A stretch of 13,752 nt of DNA from NCBI GenBank assembly GCA_903845465.1, contig CAIMXQ010000093.1, forward strand, positions 1 through 13,752, in the 5' to 3' direction. Made by a program: the position numbers and the translations under genes. This document shows, piece after piece, positions 1 through 7,320 of this stretch (position 1 is its first letter; each line of letters opens with the position of its first letter). Below the pieces are notes generated by a model, which did no database searches, was not told where the DNA came from, and saw only the letters and a program-made list of their open reading frames with translations. Source of the stretch: an uncultured Actinomycetes bacterium (GTDB lineage: Bacteria; Actinomycetota; Actinomycetes; Nanopelagicales; Nanopelagicaceae).

Positions 1-159
1 ACCTGGTCGAGACCGGATGCATCATCTGGGACCACATGGAAAACCTTGGACGGGAAAGAAATTCTCTTCGCTAAAGGTCAGATATGGGTCGCACTCACTG
101 ATAAACCGCCGATTTTCCAGCCAATTCCCTCGGATGCGCCATCGGCCGCGGCAAAGTAG
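1..159 (+). CDS. C-terminal end of a DUF3048-like (YerB family) protein, partial
   Basis: An open frame runs from the first base to a TAG stop at 157-159 and encodes 52 residues; the start lies outside the window. The peptide begins TWSRP and continues with DGKEI, then KGQIWVAL. This pattern (WSRP, then a short turn, then DGK-I, then G-x-x-W-V) resembles the C-terminal domain of DUF3048 proteins, a family of predicted lipoproteins named after Bacillus subtilis YerB with no settled function. The last 15 or so residues are rich in Pro, Ala and Ser and look like a flexible tail. The gene ends 40 bp before pdxS on the same strand, and no terminator hairpin is seen between them, so read-through is possible. 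The family call rests on remembered motif likeness over about 40 residues and is tentative; a lipobox cannot be checked here. Confidence 0.6.
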   Translation, partial: TWSRPDASSGTTWKTLDGKEILFAKGQIWVALTDKPPIFQPIPSDAPSAAAK

Positions 160-199
160 ACTCAGCGCTCTTACATCACCGTTCCCAAGGAGTTGAAAC

Positions 200-1087
200 A
201 TGTCTGAAGCAACTGGCACCGCTCGCGTAAAGCGCGGCATGGCTGAAATGCTCAAGGGCGGCACCATTATGGATGTGGTCAATGTTGAACAAGCAAAGAT
301 TGCAGAAGATGCAGGTGCATGTGCAGTGATGGCGCTCGAGCGCGTGCCTGCAGATATTCGCGCACAAGGTGGCGTTGCACGCATGTCAGATCCTGACATG
401 ATCGAAAAGATTCAAGCGGCTGTGTCTATCCCAGTGATGGCAAAGGTTCGAATCGGTCACTTTGTTGAAGCTCAAATTATCGAAAGTTTGAACGTCGATT
501 ACATCGATGAGTCAGAAGTGCTTACACCCGCTGATTACACAAACCACATTGATAAGTGGAATTTCAAGGTTCCTTTCGTCTGTGGTGCAACAAATCTCGG
601 AGAAGCGCTTCGTCGCATCAATGAGGGTGCAGCAATGATTCGCTCAAAGGGCGAGGCAGGTACAGGCGATGTCTCTAACGCGATGATGCATATGCGCACG
701 ATCGGTGCAGAGATTCGCCGACTTACATCAATGCGCGAAGATGAACTTTACGTTGCTGCAAAAGAACTTCAGGCACCATATGCACTTGTTAAAGAAGTTG
801 CCGAGACTGGCAAGCTTCCCGTCGTTCTATTCACAGCAGGTGGAATTGCAACTCCAGCCGATGCTGCGTTGATGATGCAGATGGGCGCAGATGGAGTCTT
901 TATTGGCTCAGGAATTTTCAAATCTGGAAATCCAGCTCAGCGTGCTGCTGCCTGTGTCAAGGCAACTACCTTCTTTAACGACGCAAAGGTCTTGGCTGAA
1001 GTATCACGTGGACTTGGTGAGGCAATGGTTGGAATCAATGTTTCAGATATCCCTGTGCCTCATCGCCTTGCTGATCGCGGTTGGTAA
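200..1087 (+). CDS. pdxS: Pyridoxal 5'-phosphate synthase, PdxS (synthase) subunit
   Basis: PdxS is the (beta/alpha)8-barrel subunit of DXP-independent vitamin B6 synthesis. It condenses ribose 5-phosphate, glyceraldehyde 3-phosphate and ammonia supplied by PdxT into pyridoxal 5'-phosphate, in a cytosolic complex of 12 PdxS and 12 PdxT. The 295-residue product has the usual length and is intact. Key residues are visible: D25, the first Schiff-base lysine K82 in PVMAKVRIGH, and the second lysine K150 in RSKGEAGTGD (K81 and K149 in B. subtilis). The C-terminus ends in the conserved ADRGW. The ATG at 200 is preceded by AAGGAG at 187-192 with 7-base spacing, a strong ribosome-binding site that fixes the start. 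pdxT follows after 25 bp, so the two subunits are probably cotranscribed. Family identity is certain from sequence. Confidence 0.98.
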   Translation: MSEATGTARVKRGMAEMLKGGTIMDVVNVEQAKIAEDAGACAVMALERVPADIRAQGGVARMSDPDMIEKIQAAVSIPVMAKVRIGHFVEAQIIESLNVDYIDESEVLTPADYTNHIDKWNFKVPFVCGATNLGEALRRINEGAAMIRSKGEAGTGDVSNAMMHMRTIGAEIRRLTSMREDELYVAAKELQAPYALVKEVAETGKLPVVLFTAGGIATPADAALMMQMGADGVFIGSGIFKSGNPAQRAAACVKATTFFNDAKVLAEVSRGLGEAMVGINVSDIPVPHRLADRGW

Positions 1088-1097
1088 TTCGTAATAT
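1068..1097 (+). promoter_or_regulatory. Possible weak internal promoter before pdxT
   Basis: TTGCTG at 1068-1073 and TAATAT at 1092-1097 are separated by 18 bp and could act as -35 and -10 elements. The -10 lies in the short AT-rich gap between pdxS and pdxT. A start about 7 bases downstream would give a leader of under 10 nt that cuts into the weak GAAGAG ribosome-binding site. This is a low-confidence reading; simple cotranscription from upstream of pdxS explains the pair equally well. Confidence 0.2.
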
Positions 1098-1112
1098 ATT
1101 TGCGAAGAGCTT

Positions 1113-1685
1113 ATGAAAGTTGGAGTACTAGCGCTACAAGGTGATTTCCGAGAACACCTCATTGTTGCCACACAGTGCGGACATGAAGGTATCTCGGTTC
1201 GCACAGTCGATGAACTCAACGCCGTAGAGGCGCTCATTCTTCCTGGTGGAGAATCCACAACGATTATTAAGTTGGCACAATCTTTCGGTTTACTCGAACC
1301 CATCCGCGCACGCATTGCATCGGGCCTTCCTGTCTATGGATCATGTGCGGGAATGATTTTGCTCGCAAACCGTATAGAAGATGGAATCGTTGGACAGCAA
1401 ACCTTCGGCGGAATTGATATGACCGTGCGCAGAAATGCCTTTGGCCGCCAAGTAGATTCCTTTGAATCAGATATCACTTTCAATGGAACTCAATTGCATG
1501 CAATCTTCATCCGCGCACCGTGGGTTGAAGAAGTTGGCGATGGGGTAGTGGTTCTATCTACTGCCGCCGGGCACCCTGTCGCAGTTCGACAAGGAAATCT
1601 TCTGGCAACCAGTTTTCACCCCGAATTGACCGATGATCATGCGGTCCATAGCTACTTTTTTGATGAGATCTGTAAAGGCCGATAA
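1113..1685 (+). CDS. pdxT: Pyridoxal 5'-phosphate synthase, PdxT (glutaminase) subunit
   Basis: PdxT is a class I glutamine amidotransferase that hydrolyses glutamine and channels ammonia to PdxS. The 190-residue product is full length. It opens with VGVLALQGDFREH, has the oxyanion-region loop PGGESTT at 44-50, the nucleophile C78 in YGSCAGMIL, and the other two triad members H169 and E171 in SFHPEL. All catalytic residues are therefore present. The ATG at 1113 has only a weak GAAGAG ribosome-binding site at 1104-1109, but family length and the N-terminal motif fix the start. It lies 25 bp after pdxS and 46 bp before yebC. The pairing with pdxS is the standard arrangement and supports both calls. 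Confidence 0.98.
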   Translation: MKVGVLALQGDFREHLIVATQCGHEGISVRTVDELNAVEALILPGGESTTIIKLAQSFGLLEPIRARIASGLPVYGSCAGMILLANRIEDGIVGQQTFGGIDMTVRRNAFGRQVDSFESDITFNGTQLHAIFIRAPWVEEVGDGVVVLSTAAGHPVAVRQGNLLATSFHPELTDDHAVHSYFFDEICKGR

Positions 1686-1731
1686 AGTACAGCCTACAAA
1701 TTTTTCTGAGTTATTCGATTGAGGAGTTCCA

Positions 1732-2484
1732 ATGTCAGGCCATTCCAAATGGGCAACAACTAAGCATAAGAAGGCTGTCATCGATAGCCGTCGTGCGAAG
1801 AATTTTGCAAAGCTCATTAAGGCGATTGAAGTTGCCTCGCGCAATGGTGGACCTGATGTAGATGGAAATCCAACGCTCTTTGATGCAATTGCAAAGGCGA
1901 AGAAGAACTCAATGCCAGCAGACAATATTGAACGCGCGGTAAAGCGTGGAGCGGGCCTTGAATCCGGCGGATATGATTGGCAGACAATCATGTACGAGGG
2001 ATACGGTCCTAATGGCGTTGCAATCATGATCGAATGTCTTTCAGATAACCGCAATCGCGCTGCATCTGAAGTTCGCGTTGCTGTTACTCGCAATGGCGGA
2101 ACGATGGCAGATCCTGGCTCTGTCTCATATCTCTTCAATCGCAAAGGCGTCATCATCGTCAATAAGGCAATCGGCGCAACCGAGGATTCAATCCTTGAAG
2201 CAGCGCTCGATGCTGGCGTAGAAGAAGTTAATGATCTCGGCGAATCTTTCGAAGTAGTCTGCGAAGCAAGTGACTTGGTGGCGGCGCGAACTGCGTTGCA
2301 AAGTGCTGGGATTGATTACGAATCTGCTGACTCGTCATTCTTGCCATCGATGCAGATTCCGCTGGATGCAGAGGGTGCTCAGAAAGTCTTCGAACTCATT
2401 GACGCTATTGAAGAGCTTGATGATGTGCAGAACGTGTACTCCAATTTTGATGTCTCAGACGAAGTTATGGCGAGCCTTTCCTAA
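1732..2484 (+). CDS. yebC: YebC/PmpR (TACO1) family protein
   Basis: This 250-residue protein is a typical YebC: it begins MSGHSKWATTKHKK, with the conserved AKNFAKLIKAIEVA stretch near residues 23-36, IMYEGYGPNGVAIMIE near 87-102, and the NRNRAASEVR segment near 106-115. The family was long annotated as a DNA-binding transcriptional regulator. More recent work on bacterial YebC and mitochondrial TACO1 points to a ribosome-associated translation factor that helps with difficult sequences such as proline runs. The sequence alone does not decide between these roles. The start is fixed by GAGGAG at 1721-1726, five bases before the ATG. The gene stands directly before ruvCAB, a widespread neighbourhood. 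A 202-codon open frame on the opposite strand is a shadow and is not annotated. Confidence 0.96.
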   Translation: MSGHSKWATTKHKKAVIDSRRAKNFAKLIKAIEVASRNGGPDVDGNPTLFDAIAKAKKNSMPADNIERAVKRGAGLESGGYDWQTIMYEGYGPNGVAIMIECLSDNRNRAASEVRVAVTRNGGTMADPGSVSYLFNRKGVIIVNKAIGATEDSILEAALDAGVEEVNDLGESFEVVCEASDLVAARTALQSAGIDYESADSSFLPSMQIPLDAEGAQKVFELIDAIEELDDVQNVYSNFDVSDEVMASLS

Positions 2485-2503
2485 CCTTCTTAGCCAGAAG
2501 TCC

Positions 2504-2509
2504 TAGGCT
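2504..2509 (+). promoter_or_regulatory. -10 element (TAGGCT) for leaderless ruvC
   Basis: TAGGCT fits the actinobacterial SigA-type -10 pattern TANNNT. Its last base is 8 bases before the A of the ruvC ATG, so transcription would begin at or next to the start codon. There is no Shine-Dalgarno sequence in the 33-bp gap after yebC that would explain translation another way. No good -35 hexamer is seen at 16-19 bp spacing. The call is inference from spacing, supported by the same arrangement before secD. Confidence 0.5.
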
Positions 2510-2517
2510 TAGAAGTT

Positions 2518-3072
2518 ATGAGCCACCCACAGCGCCGCGTACTAGGAGTAGATCCTGGGCTTACTCGTTGTGGCATCGGAGTCGTTGAAGGATCGATTGG
2601 TAAACCTCTCTCCCTCGTTGCAGTCGGTGTAATCCTCACGTCTGCTGACTTGCCGTTAGAGCAGAGGTTGCTCCAACTTGAATCCGAACTTGAAGAGTGG
2701 GTTAGCGAGCATTCGCCCGATGTCATGGCTGTCGAACGCGTCTTTTCTCAACACAATGTGCGCACGGTTATGGGTACCGGCCAAGCTGCAGGTATTGCAC
2801 TCCTTGTTGCAGCGCGCAGAGGAATTCCAGTGATGATGCATACGCCATCTGAAGTTAAGGCAGCAGTTACAGGCTCGGGTCGCGCCAATAAAGTACAAGT
2901 GGCCGAGATGGTGAAAAGATTATTGAATTTGGAAGTAATTCCAAAGCCTGTTGATAGCACCGATGCACTTGCACTTGCAATCTGTCACATCTGGCGTGGT
3001 GGAGGCAATGCAAAGATTGAAGAAGCTCTTAAAGCTGAGAAGTCCCGGCTTGCAAAGTTGGTGAAGAAATGA
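2518..3072 (+). CDS. ruvC: Crossover junction endodeoxyribonuclease RuvC
   Basis: RuvC is the Holliday-junction resolvase, a homodimeric RNase H-fold nuclease that nicks two strands symmetrically during recombinational repair, working with RuvAB. The 184-residue product carries all four acidic metal-binding residues: D12 in VLGVDPG, E73 in AVERVF, and D146 and D149 in the PVDSTDALAL segment (D7, E66, D138 and D141 in E. coli). The basic segment with K114 in SEVKAAVTGSGRA is also conserved. The ATG at 2518 is chosen because the family N-terminal strand starts just after it and a -10 hexamer sits at leaderless distance. The last four bases overlap the ruvA start (ATGA at 3069-3072), so ruvA translation is probably coupled. 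Catalytic integrity looks complete. Confidence 0.97.
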   Translation: MSHPQRRVLGVDPGLTRCGIGVVEGSIGKPLSLVAVGVILTSADLPLEQRLLQLESELEEWVSEHSPDVMAVERVFSQHNVRTVMGTGQAAGIALLVAARRGIPVMMHTPSEVKAAVTGSGRANKVQVAEMVKRLLNLEVIPKPVDSTDALALAICHIWRGGGNAKIEEALKAEKSRLAKLVKK

Positions 3073-3680
3073 TTTCACTACTCAACGGCATAGTGCGTTC
3101 AATCCATACAGATAAAGCGGTCGTTGAAGTTGGTGGCGTTGGCTTAAGCGTTTCCATTACCAATCACACTAGTGCCCAACTCAACTTAGGTGCACCCGTT
3201 CAACTCTTTACATCTCTTGTTGTGCGCGAAGATTCACTCACGCTCTTTGGTTTTCTCGATGAAGAAAGTCGCTCTACATTCGAACTCGTGCAGACCGTCT
3301 CTGGTATTGGCCCCAAGGTTGCGCTAGCCATTATGGGCGCACATTCACCACAGTCTTTAGCCTTGGCAATTACTCAAGAGGACATCAAAGGAATTGAGAA
3401 AGTACCCGGTATTGGGCGCAAGGGCGCGCAACGTCTCATTCTCGAACTCAAAGGCAAGATTTCAGATTTCAGTACATCTGACCAAGAACGTACGCATCAA
3501 CCTGTTTGGCGTGAGCAACTGACTTCGGCACTTGTATCGCTGGGATTTACTGCAAAGGATTCCGACGCTGCTATTAATAAAGTTCTTGCTGAGTATGCAG
3601 AAGAAGGTGTAGATCCTTCATCATCGGATCTCTCTGATCTTCTCAAGCGCACACTACAAACTGGGCGGCGCAGCAAATGA
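3069..3680 (+). CDS. ruvA: Holliday junction branch migration complex subunit RuvA
   Basis: RuvA is the tetrameric junction-binding subunit that holds the four-way DNA and loads two RuvB rings. The 203-residue product shows the three expected domains. Domain I (about 1-63) is an OB fold with the acidic pin E54-D55 in VVREDSL. Domain II (about 64-142) has two helix-hairpin-helix motifs, VSGIGPK at 77-83 and VPGIGRK at 112-118. Domain III (from about 150) is the RuvB-contacting tail, with LTSALVSLGF near its start. The start overlaps the ruvC stop by four bases and the gene's own stop overlaps the ruvB start by four bases (ATGA at 3677-3680). The three ruv genes are thus one translationally coupled unit. 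No strong ribosome-binding site precedes it. Confidence 0.97.
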   Translation: MISLLNGIVRSIHTDKAVVEVGGVGLSVSITNHTSAQLNLGAPVQLFTSLVVREDSLTLFGFLDEESRSTFELVQTVSGIGPKVALAIMGAHSPQSLALAITQEDIKGIEKVPGIGRKGAQRLILELKGKISDFSTSDQERTHQPVWREQLTSALVSLGFTAKDSDAAINKVLAEYAEEGVDPSSSDLSDLLKRTLQTGRRSK

Positions 3681-4717
3681 GCGAAGAGAGAATGGTCAGT
3701 TCACAGAGTGGCTCAGATGATCTGGCCGCTGAACATGAGCTGCGGCCTAAGACGCTCAATGATTTCATCGGACAACATCGTGTACGTCAACAGATAGATG
3801 TGTTGTTGACAGCTGCACGAAAGCGAGATTCTGCAGCGGACCATATTCTTTTGTCGGGTCCTCCAGGTCTTGGCAAAACTACGCTTGCGATGATTCTCGC
3901 ATCAGAAATGAATACACCGATACGAATAACTAGCGGTCCTGCAATTACTCACGCTGGTGATCTCGCAGCGATTCTGTCATCCCTTGTCGAGGGAGAAATC
4001 TTCTTCTTGGATGAAATTCATCGCCTGCCACGCCCTGCAGAAGAGTTGCTCTATCTTGCTATGGAAGATTTCCGCGTCGATGTTGTCGTAGGTAAGGGCC
4101 CTGGAGCGACAGCTATTCCACTACAACTTCCACGGTTTACGTTGGTAGGTGCCACAACGCGAGCAGGGCTATTGCCGTCGCCGCTTCGTGATCGCTTTGG
4201 TTTTACGGCACACCTAGATTTCTACGAAGATTCTGAACTCGAAGAAGTTATTTCGCGTAGCGCCGTCTTACTTGGTCTAACAATTGAAAAAGCGGCAATC
4301 AGTGAGATTGCCAGCAGATCTCGTGGCACACCTCGCATCGCTAATCGACTTCTGCGTCGTGTCCGGGATTACGCGCAGGTCAACGGCTCCAATGCGCTGA
4401 CTCATAACGATGCCAAAGCCGCACTGGAGATTTACGAGGTCGATGCCAAGGGTCTAGATAGATTGGATAGATCAGTTCTTCTAGCTTTGATCGAAAGATT
4501 TAATGGAGGACCTGTGGGGCTTTCCACTCTTGCGATTGCAGTAGGCGAAGAGACCGAGACTGTTGAATCTGTCGCTGAGCCATTCTTAGTAAGAAATGGC
4601 TTTATGGCGCGAACTCCACGAGGTCGAATCGCGACTGCATTGGGTTGGGAGCATGTGGGACGAACACCACCTGCTGGAATCGCGACCCTTTTCGACACAC
4701 CAGCGCCCGACGCCTAG
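3677..4717 (+). CDS. ruvB: Holliday junction branch migration ATPase RuvB
   Basis: RuvB is the AAA+ hexameric motor that pulls DNA through the RuvA-junction complex. The 346-residue product has the usual length. Visible motifs are Walker A GPPGLGKTT (K67), Walker B FFLDEIH (D112-E113), sensor 1 LVGATTRAG (156-164), the LRDRFG segment with R171 and R173, one of which supplies the arginine finger in the family, and the sensor 2 segment RGTPRIANRLLRR. A winged-helix DNA-binding domain follows, ending in GRTPP. The start at 3677 gives an actinobacterial-style short N-terminal extension before RPKTLNDFIGQ; a second in-frame ATG at 3692 is possible but loses the 4-bp overlap with ruvA. The TAG stop at 4715-4717 lies inside the predicted -10 box of secD. 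No yajC follows. Confidence 0.97.
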   Translation: MSEERMVSSQSGSDDLAAEHELRPKTLNDFIGQHRVRQQIDVLLTAARKRDSAADHILLSGPPGLGKTTLAMILASEMNTPIRITSGPAITHAGDLAAILSSLVEGEIFFLDEIHRLPRPAEELLYLAMEDFRVDVVVGKGPGATAIPLQLPRFTLVGATTRAGLLPSPLRDRFGFTAHLDFYEDSELEEVISRSAVLLGLTIEKAAISEIASRSRGTPRIANRLLRRVRDYAQVNGSNALTHNDAKAALEIYEVDAKGLDRLDRSVLLALIERFNGGPVGLSTLAIAVGEETETVESVAEPFLVRNGFMARTPRGRIATALGWEHVGRTPPAGIATLFDTPAPDA

Positions 4718-4720
4718 ACT
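4692..4720 (+). promoter_or_regulatory. Promoter for leaderless secD, overlapping the ruvB stop
   Basis: TCGACA at 4692-4697 differs from the TTGACA -35 consensus at one position, and TAGACT at 4715-4720 fits the TANNNT -10 pattern; the spacer is 17 bp. The first three bases of the -10 are the ruvB stop codon. The secD ATG begins 8 bases after the -10, so the transcript would start at or within a base or two of the ATG. No Shine-Dalgarno sequence is present. This is the best-matched promoter in the window, but it is predicted from sequence only. Confidence 0.6.
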
Positions 4721-4728
4721 CTGCTCTT

Positions 4729-6249
4729 ATGTCCACACCTAATAAACCAGTGAAGACCACTGGTCGACCAGTACGTGCTTTGGCTATCTTGGCCGTACTT
4801 ATAGTCGGCCTCTTGGCAACGGCCCTCATTCAGGGCGCAACTTCTGTACACCTCGGGCTCGATCTTCGCGGTGGAACAAGCGTCACGCTTCAACCTCGCG
4901 CCTCTAATGCTTCAAATAAAATAACATCCGAAGCGATTGATCAGGCCGTGTCAATTATTCGTCAGCGCGTGAACTCACTTGGCGTTGCAGAATCAGATGT
5001 AACTGCACAAGGCAGTGGAACAAATCGTCAAATTGTTATTTCAGTACCAGGTGACTCAGGTCGACGTGTGGTCGATCTCGTAGGACAGACTGCAGAGTTG
5101 AGATTCCGTCAGGTGCTCGCAGAGTCTTCCGCACTCACCGCAAATGACACTTCAACTGCTGCAACTCCAGCATCAGGTGTATCACCTGTTATTAATGCAA
5201 AATTTGCCGCGCTCAATTGCGCGAATCCAGCCAGCCGTCAAGGTACAGGTGCAGATGCGCCTACTGACACAATCGTCGCATGTTCACGAAGCGGTGCGAG
5301 CAAGTACATCTTGGGGCCTGCAGAAGTTCTTGGTCGACAGGTATCAAAGGCAACAGCGGGAATTGATCAGCAAGGTGCAAGTGGTTGGTATGTGCTTCTT
5401 ACATTTAACGGTGAAGGAACCACTGCTTTTGGAAACATCACAGCGCGAGTCACAAAATTGACCTCCCCACAGAACCAAGTAGCCATTGTTCTCGATGGCC
5501 TTGTTGTATCTGCACCAGTAATTCGCGAAGCGATTCCATCTGGCAATGCACAGATCACCGGTTCATTTACACAGACCGAGGCACAAGATCTAGCCAACGT
5601 TCTTAAGTACGGCGCGCTTCCTCTCGCTTTCGATCGCGGAGAAGTACAGCAAGTCTCTCCGACTCTTGGCTCTGACCAGCTACATGCAGGGCTACTTGCT
5701 GGCGCCCTGGGTCTCTTCCTTGTATTGATCTTTTCACTTCTCTATTACCGAGCACTTGGTCTAGTAACGGTCGGTTCACTCGCAATTGCAGGAACCATTC
5801 TCTACCTGCTCTTCTTGGTCTTAGGTAAATCAATCGGCTTTACCTTGACTCTGGCAGGCATCGCCGGTGCAATTGTTTCAATCGGTATTACGGCAGACTC
5901 ATTTATCGTCTTCTTCGAACGTATTCGAGATGAAGCGCGAGAAGGTCGCTCACTTCGCTCTGCGGTCGAAAGCGGCTGGGCACGCGCTCGTCACACAATT
6001 ATCGTGGCAGATACTGTCTCGATCCTTGCCGCTGTGTTGCTCTATTTCTTCGCTGTTGGTGGAGTTCGAGGGTTCGCATTCACACTCGGTTTAACTACTT
6101 TTATCGATCTTCTGATCGTATTTATCTTCACTAAACCGATTGTTACTGTGATTGCGAAGTGGAACTTCTTCGCATCTGGTCATCCACTCTCTGGATTCTC
6201 TGAAAAGAGCATCGGTCGCAAGCACACATCAACACCTTTGGAGGCATAA
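4729..6249 (+). CDS. secD: Protein translocase subunit SecD
   Basis: SecD pairs with SecF in the membrane and uses the proton gradient to pull secreted proteins forward after SecYEG/SecA. The 506-residue product has a first membrane segment at about 17-35, the conserved GLDLRGG motif at 43-49, a large external P1 region to about 315, and five C-terminal membrane segments between about 320 and 470. The signature segment GITADSFIVFFERIRDE contains D390, the membrane aspartate expected for proton coupling. The frame is open upstream to an ATG at 4645, but that extension overlaps ruvB and has no family likeness; 4729 gives the usual short basic N-terminus and lies at leaderless distance from a promoter. 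The stop overlaps the secF ribosome-binding site, so secD and secF are closely coupled. Confidence 0.96.
   Translation: MSTPNKPVKTTGRPVRALAILAVLIVGLLATALIQGATSVHLGLDLRGGTSVTLQPRASNASNKITSEAIDQAVSIIRQRVNSLGVAESDVTAQGSGTNRQIVISVPGDSGRRVVDLVGQTAELRFRQVLAESSALTANDTSTAATPASGVSPVINAKFAALNCANPASRQGTGADAPTDTIVACSRSGASKYILGPAEVLGRQVSKATAGIDQQGASGWYVLLTFNGEGTTAFGNITARVTKLTSPQNQVAIVLDGLVVSAPVIREAIPSGNAQITGSFTQTEAQDLANVLKYGALPLAFDRGEVQQVSPTLGSDQLHAGLLAGALGLFLVLIFSLLYYRALGLVTVGSLAIAGTILYLLFLVLGKSIGFTLTLAGIAGAIVSIGITADSFIVFFERIRDEAREGRSLRSAVESGWARARHTIIVADTVSILAAVLLYFFAVGGVRGFAFTLGLTTFIDLLIVFIFTKPIVTVIAKWNFFASGHPLSGFSEKSIGRKHTSTPLEA
6240..6244 (+). promoter_or_regulatory. secF: Ribosome-binding site that fixes the secF start
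   Basis: GGAGG lies inside the last codons of secD, nine bases before the ATG at 6254. It supports 6254 over the upstream in-frame ATG at 6152, which lies deep inside secD and would add a 34-residue extension with no resemblance to SecF. Confidence 0.8.
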
Positions 6250-6253
6250 ACAG

Positions 6254-7303
6254 ATGGCTAAATTTTCAGGACTCGGTGGCCGCCTTTACTCAGGTGAGAC
6301 ATCTTTCAATATCGTAGAAAAGCGCAAGCGTTGGTACACAATCTCTGCGCTCTTTATCCTTGCCTCTATCGCGGCACTTGTTATTCAAGGCTTGCACCTC
6401 GGAATCGAGTTCAAAGGTGGCGCTTCGTACACCGTGAACCAACCAACTGCCACTATTGTGCAGGCACGAGCGGCCGTACAAGGTATTGGGATTCCAGGTG
6501 AAGTAATAGTTCAGAAAATTGGAACTTCAAAGGTTCGAGTGCAGACAGGTGCAGTAACTCCAGCGCAATCTCAAGCAATTGAAACGGCGTTGACAACTGC
6601 ATTTGGTGTCACAGCTGAATCGATTGATACTCAACTTGTCGGTCCATCTTGGGGTAAAGAGATCACGAGAAAGGCGCTCTATGGATTGTTCGCCTTCTTG
6701 CTTGCGGTCATGCTTTTCTTGGCGATGGCATTCGAACCGAAAATGGCAATCGCAGCAATTGTTGCTGTGGTCCATGACGTTCTGATCACCGTTGGAATTT
6801 ACGCACTAGTTGGTTTTGATGTCACGCCAGCGACTGTAATTGGCTTCCTGACAATTCTCGGGTACTCGCTCTATGACACAGTTGTCGTCTTCGATAAGGT
6901 TCGCGAAAATACTAAATCCGTTGCTGCAAATAGCAAGATGACGTACTCCCAAGCTGCGAACTTGGCTGTTAATCAGACACTCGTGCGTTCAGCCAACACA
7001 TCTCTCATCGCGCTTCTGCCAGTTGCTTCAATTCTTTTCGTAGGAGCTGGCTTACTTGGCGCAGGAACTCTCAAAGATTTATCACTTGCACTCTTCATCG
7101 GACTTGCTGTTGGTACTTATTCCTCAGTATTCATCGCGCCACCATTCCTTGCTCAACTTCGCGAAAAGGAGCCAGCAATGCAGGCTCTTGCTAAGCGCGT
7201 TGCAGCACGTGGGGGAACAGCACCAGTTGCACAAGCACAAGAAGTCCGTGCATCAACTGGAAGTGGTCCGCGCAATCAACCAAAGCGCAAAGGTCGCAAG
7301 TAA
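6254..7303 (+). CDS. secF: Protein translocase subunit SecF
   Basis: SecF is the partner of SecD in the accessory secretion complex. The 349-residue product has a first membrane segment at about 28-46, the conserved GIEFKGG motif at 50-56, a short external P4 region, and five further membrane segments. The signature GYSLYDTVVVFDKVREN includes D208. The C-terminal tail from about residue 315 is rich in Ala, Arg and Lys and ends in PKRKGRK; it is probably cytosolic and flexible, as in many actinobacterial SecF proteins. The start is decided by GGAGG at 6240-6244 and by the usual family N-terminus. It begins 4 bp after the secD stop. relA follows after a 17-bp gap; no apt gene lies between them, although apt sits there in many actinobacteria. 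Confidence 0.96.
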   Translation: MAKFSGLGGRLYSGETSFNIVEKRKRWYTISALFILASIAALVIQGLHLGIEFKGGASYTVNQPTATIVQARAAVQGIGIPGEVIVQKIGTSKVRVQTGAVTPAQSQAIETALTTAFGVTAESIDTQLVGPSWGKEITRKALYGLFAFLLAVMLFLAMAFEPKMAIAAIVAVVHDVLITVGIYALVGFDVTPATVIGFLTILGYSLYDTVVVFDKVRENTKSVAANSKMTYSQAANLAVNQTLVRSANTSLIALLPVASILFVGAGLLGAGTLKDLSLALFIGLAVGTYSSVFIAPPFLAQLREKEPAMQALAKRVAARGGTAPVAQAQEVRASTGSGPRNQPKRKGRK

Positions 7304-7308
7304 CTTTC

Positions 7309-7314
7309 TAACTT
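7309..7314 (+). promoter_or_regulatory. Possible -10 element (TAACTT) for leaderless relA
   Basis: TAACTT fits TANNNT and ends 6 bases before the relA ATG. The 17-bp gap after secF is pyrimidine-rich and has no Shine-Dalgarno sequence, so leaderless initiation is a reasonable reading. No matching -35 hexamer is seen, and a second TAACTT at 7301-7306 lies further from the ATG. The call is weaker than the secD promoter. Confidence 0.4.
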
Positions 7315-7320
7315 ATTTCT

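Noticed and set aside
22..399. 125-codon minus-strand open frame over the start of pdxS
   Set aside because: It overlaps the conserved pdxS N-terminus and the DUF3048-like end in antisense, with no supporting motif.
1686..1731. T-run after pdxT as an intrinsic terminator
   Set aside because: A short run of T is present near 1700 but there is no inverted repeat before it that could form a stem.
1554..2162. 202-codon minus-strand open frame opposite pdxT and yebC
   Set aside because: It lies wholly antisense to two certain genes, has no recognisable motif or ribosome-binding site, and its composition is what the antisense of these coding regions would give.
4645..4728. Upstream extension of secD by 28 residues
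   Set aside because: The extension lies inside ruvB in another frame, looks unlike SecD, and is not needed; the ATG at 4729 fits the family and the promoter spacing.
6152..6253. Upstream extension of secF by 34 residues inside secD
   Set aside because: No family likeness, and GGAGG at 6240-6244 supports the ATG at 6254.
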